Source: Bailinhaonella thermotolerans
Lineage (GTDB): Bacteria > Actinomycetota > Actinomycetes > Streptosporangiales > Streptosporangiaceae
DNA: 64,000 bases
Direction of reading: 5' to 3'
NCBI RefSeq assembly: GCF_003594875.1
Contig: NZ_QZEY01000015.1
Span: 126,001-190,000 of the forward strand
Positions 62,599-64,000 of the stretch are shown here, piece after piece (the first letter of the stretch is position 1; every line of letters begins with the position of its first letter). The notes under the pieces were generated by a model, which saw only the letters and a program-made list of their open reading frames with translations, was not told the origin of the DNA and searched no databases. The position numbers and the translations under genes were made by a program.

Positions 62599-63645
62599 AT
62601 GCGTACCAGGTCTTCACGGGGAGCATTGGGTAAACGATTGTCCAGCAGTGACAGGGCGACGATCCACGATGTGGCACGCCGGGCCGGGGTCTCGATCGCC
62701 ACCGCGTCCCGGGCTCTCTCCGGCCGCCGCCGGGTCACCCCGGACGTGGCCGACCGGGTCCAGCGTGCCGCCGAGGAGCTCGACTACCGCCCGAACACCG
62801 TGGCCCAGGCCCTGCGCGGCCAGAGCACGCGCATCGTCGGCATGGTCGTCCCCGGCATCGGCGACCCCTTCTTCACCCAGATCGTCGAGGCCGTCGAGCA
62901 CGACCTCGCCGGGTCCGGCCGCGAGTTGCTCCTGTGCGACTCGCGCCACGACCCCGCGATCGAGGCCCGCCGCGTCCGCGCCCTCCTCGAACGCCAGGTG
63001 GACGGCCTGGTCATCACCCCCTGCGACGCCACGGCCAGCGTGCCCGCCGTACGCGAGGCGGCGCGGAGCGTGCCGACCGTGCAGATGGACCGGTACGTCG
63101 AGGGCGACGTCACCGACTGGGTCGGCGTGGACGACGAGTCCGGCGTGAACCAGGCCGTCGCCCACCTGGCCGACCGGGGGGCCCGCCGCGTCGCCTTCGT
63201 CGGCGGGGCCCCGGCCGGCTCGACCGCCCGCGTGCGCCTGGAGGCGTTCGAGCGGGCCGTGGCCGCCCGCCCCGGGGTGACCGTCGCCGCCCGCGCCCTG
63301 GGCGACTTCAGCGTCGAGCACGGCCGCCGGGCCGCCCGCGAGCTGCACGCGTCCGGCGACCTGCCCGACGCGATCCTCTGCGGCAACGACCAGATCGCCG
63401 TCGGCCTCCTCCGCGAACTGCGCGCCGCCGGGGTGCGCGTCCCCGCCGACGTCTCGGTGGCCGGCTTCGACGACATCGGCTACGCCGCCCTCACCGACCC
63501 CCCGCTGACCACCGTCCGCCAGCCCGTGCCGCAACTGGCCACCGAGGCGGTCCGCCTCCTGACCGCGCCCCCCGCCCCCGCCCGTCCCCCCTGCCGCATC
63601 GCGGTCTCCCCGACCCTGGTGATCCGCGCCTCCACCAGCCCCTGA
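62599..63645 (+). CDS. LacI-family transcriptional regulator
   Basis: Repressor with an N-terminal headpiece (RATIHDVARRAGVSIATASRALSGRRRVTPDVADRVQRAAEELDYRPN) and a periplasmic-binding-like sugar or nucleoside domain (VGMVVPGIGDPFFTQIVEAVEHD, DAILCGNDQIAVGLLRELRAAG, DVSVAGFDDIGYAALTDPPLTTVRQP). Length is 348 residues from ATG 62599, which has no Shine-Dalgarno; TTG 62626 and TTG 62638 are shorter in-frame options after GGGGAG. It is divergent from the nucleoside hydrolase, its probable target, with nucleosides or ribose as the likely signal. Confidence 0.9.
   Translation: MRTRSSRGALGKRLSSSDRATIHDVARRAGVSIATASRALSGRRRVTPDVADRVQRAAEELDYRPNTVAQALRGQSTRIVGMVVPGIGDPFFTQIVEAVEHDLAGSGRELLLCDSRHDPAIEARRVRALLERQVDGLVITPCDATASVPAVREAARSVPTVQMDRYVEGDVTDWVGVDDESGVNQAVAHLADRGARRVAFVGGAPAGSTARVRLEAFERAVAARPGVTVAARALGDFSVEHGRRAARELHASGDLPDAILCGNDQIAVGLLRELRAAGVRVPADVSVAGFDDIGYAALTDPPLTTVRQPVPQLATEAVRLLTAPPAPARPPCRIAVSPTLVIRASTSP
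62628..62643 (+). promoter_or_regulatory. LacI-type box at the regulator start
   Basis: GGGTAAACGATTGTCC shares GG-AAACGATT with the reverse complement of the box at 62442-62457 and has a central CG with 5 of 8 symmetric pairs. It overlaps the start-codon region, so autoregulation is possible. Confidence 0.4.
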
Positions 63646-63731
63646 GCCCCGCACCGCCCGAGCGGGTGACGGGAGGGCCCCGGGAGCGGATACTCGGGGT
63701 CCAGGGCGGACGGCCGCGCGATCAGGGAGGC

Positions 63732-64000
63732 GTGGTGCAGGAGGGGCGCGGGAGGGCCGGGGACGGCGGGCTGCCGCCCGGGGTGCGGCCGATGTTCCCC
63801 TCCGCGGACGAGGACGAACTGCCGCCTTCGGGCAGGCACTACCGCAGGCCGGTGCCGCCGCGGCAGGCCCGGCGGTCGTGGGGCGCGGCCCTGCTGGTGG
63901 CGGCGGCGGTCCTGGCCGGGGTGGGGGCGGTGCTGCTGATCCGGGGCGCGGCCGGGCCGGGCGAGGAGCGGCTGAGCGATCCCGTGGCGCGCGTGAGCTA
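63732..64000 (+). CDS. Membrane protein, 3' end outside the window
   Basis: An open frame from GTG 63732 (AGGGAGG just upstream; GTG 63735 equally possible) runs to the right edge, about 89 codons. It begins with a Gly/Pro-rich cytoplasmic stretch (LPPGVRPMFPSADEDELPPSG), then basic residues (RRPVPPRQARRSW) and one membrane helix (GAALLVAAAVLAGVGAVLLI). The extracytoplasmic part follows beyond the window. Codon use matches the neighbours. No family can be named. Confidence 0.65.
   Translation, partial: MVQEGRGRAGDGGLPPGVRPMFPSADEDELPPSGRHYRRPVPPRQARRSWGAALLVAAAVLAGVGAVLLIRGAAGPGEERLSDPVARVS

Overview
The window reads as chromosomal core DNA of a high-GC actinobacterium. It shows strong G/C bias at third codon positions, many GTG starts, translationally coupled genes, NucS instead of MutS/MutL, a C+ bL31, a glyA paralogue between tsaC and wecA ahead of the atp operon, and a polar-growth coiled-coil protein next to a methylmalonyl-CoA epimerase. 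Gene order matches what I remember of the Streptomyces rho to nucS to scy/filP to meaB to icmA stretch. The extra genes and one dominant species-specific DNA word suggest Streptosporangiales rather than Streptomyces; that placement is inference. I see no rRNA, tRNA, CRISPR array, prophage or insertion sequence.

Layout: (1) 1-4.7 kb, aspartate-family amino acids: lysA (5' end missing), hom, thrC, thrB. (2) 5-12.8 kb, transcription and translation housekeeping: rho, a NarL-type two-component pair, rpmE, prfA, prmC, tsaC. (3) 13.1-16.1 kb, an accessory block: a proline-rich repeat protein coupled to a small WxxP-type partner, then a convergent LURP-one-like gene. (4) 16.2-26.6 kb: glyA paralogue, wecA, and the atpIBEFHAGDC operon behind a CRP/GlxR-type palindrome and ahead of a perfect terminator. 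(5) 26.7-48.8 kb, acyl-CoA and adenosylcobalamin metabolism mixed with other genes: PduO adenosyltransferase, ethylmalonyl-CoA mutase, DUF4328, TetR plus aldehyde dehydrogenase with a palindromic operator, nucS, a small conserved protein behind a Fur/Zur-like box, a double 3-hydroxyacyl-CoA dehydrogenase, two alpha/beta hydrolases, an SDR, an AI-2E transporter, the Scy/FilP-like coiled coil, epimerase, thiolase, meaB, an ECF sigma factor with a membrane partner, isobutyryl-CoA mutase large subunit and its MarR regulator. (6) 49-58 kb: membrane proteins, a YbbN/CnoX-type thioredoxin, a putative HTH-TM-LamG protein, a secreted tendamistat-like protein, a cytidylate-kinase-like protein, malic enzyme, YqgE and DUF3039. 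(7) 58-64 kb: secreted M43 protease, an 18-bp tandem repeat, an MFS exporter, nucleoside hydrolase with a divergent LacI regulator, and a truncated membrane protein at the right edge.

Functional theme: PduO makes adenosylcobalamin. Two different mutases (ethylmalonyl-CoA and isobutyryl-CoA) use it, MeaB protects mutases, and epimerase, thiolase and hydroxyacyl-CoA dehydrogenase supply the surrounding acyl-CoA steps. No carboxylating crotonyl-CoA reductase and no small B12-binding mutase subunit lie in the window.

The most unusual signals are at DNA level. One palindromic word (GCCGTACGGC, usually as GAGCCGTACGGC) forms long perfect hairpins at gene ends and also codes for Arg-Glu-Pro-Tyr-Gly repeats inside two proteins. 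A palindromic element of about 50 bp occurs twice, 54 kb apart. Several genes end inside short tandem repeats that copy their own stop codon, in two cases into all three frames.
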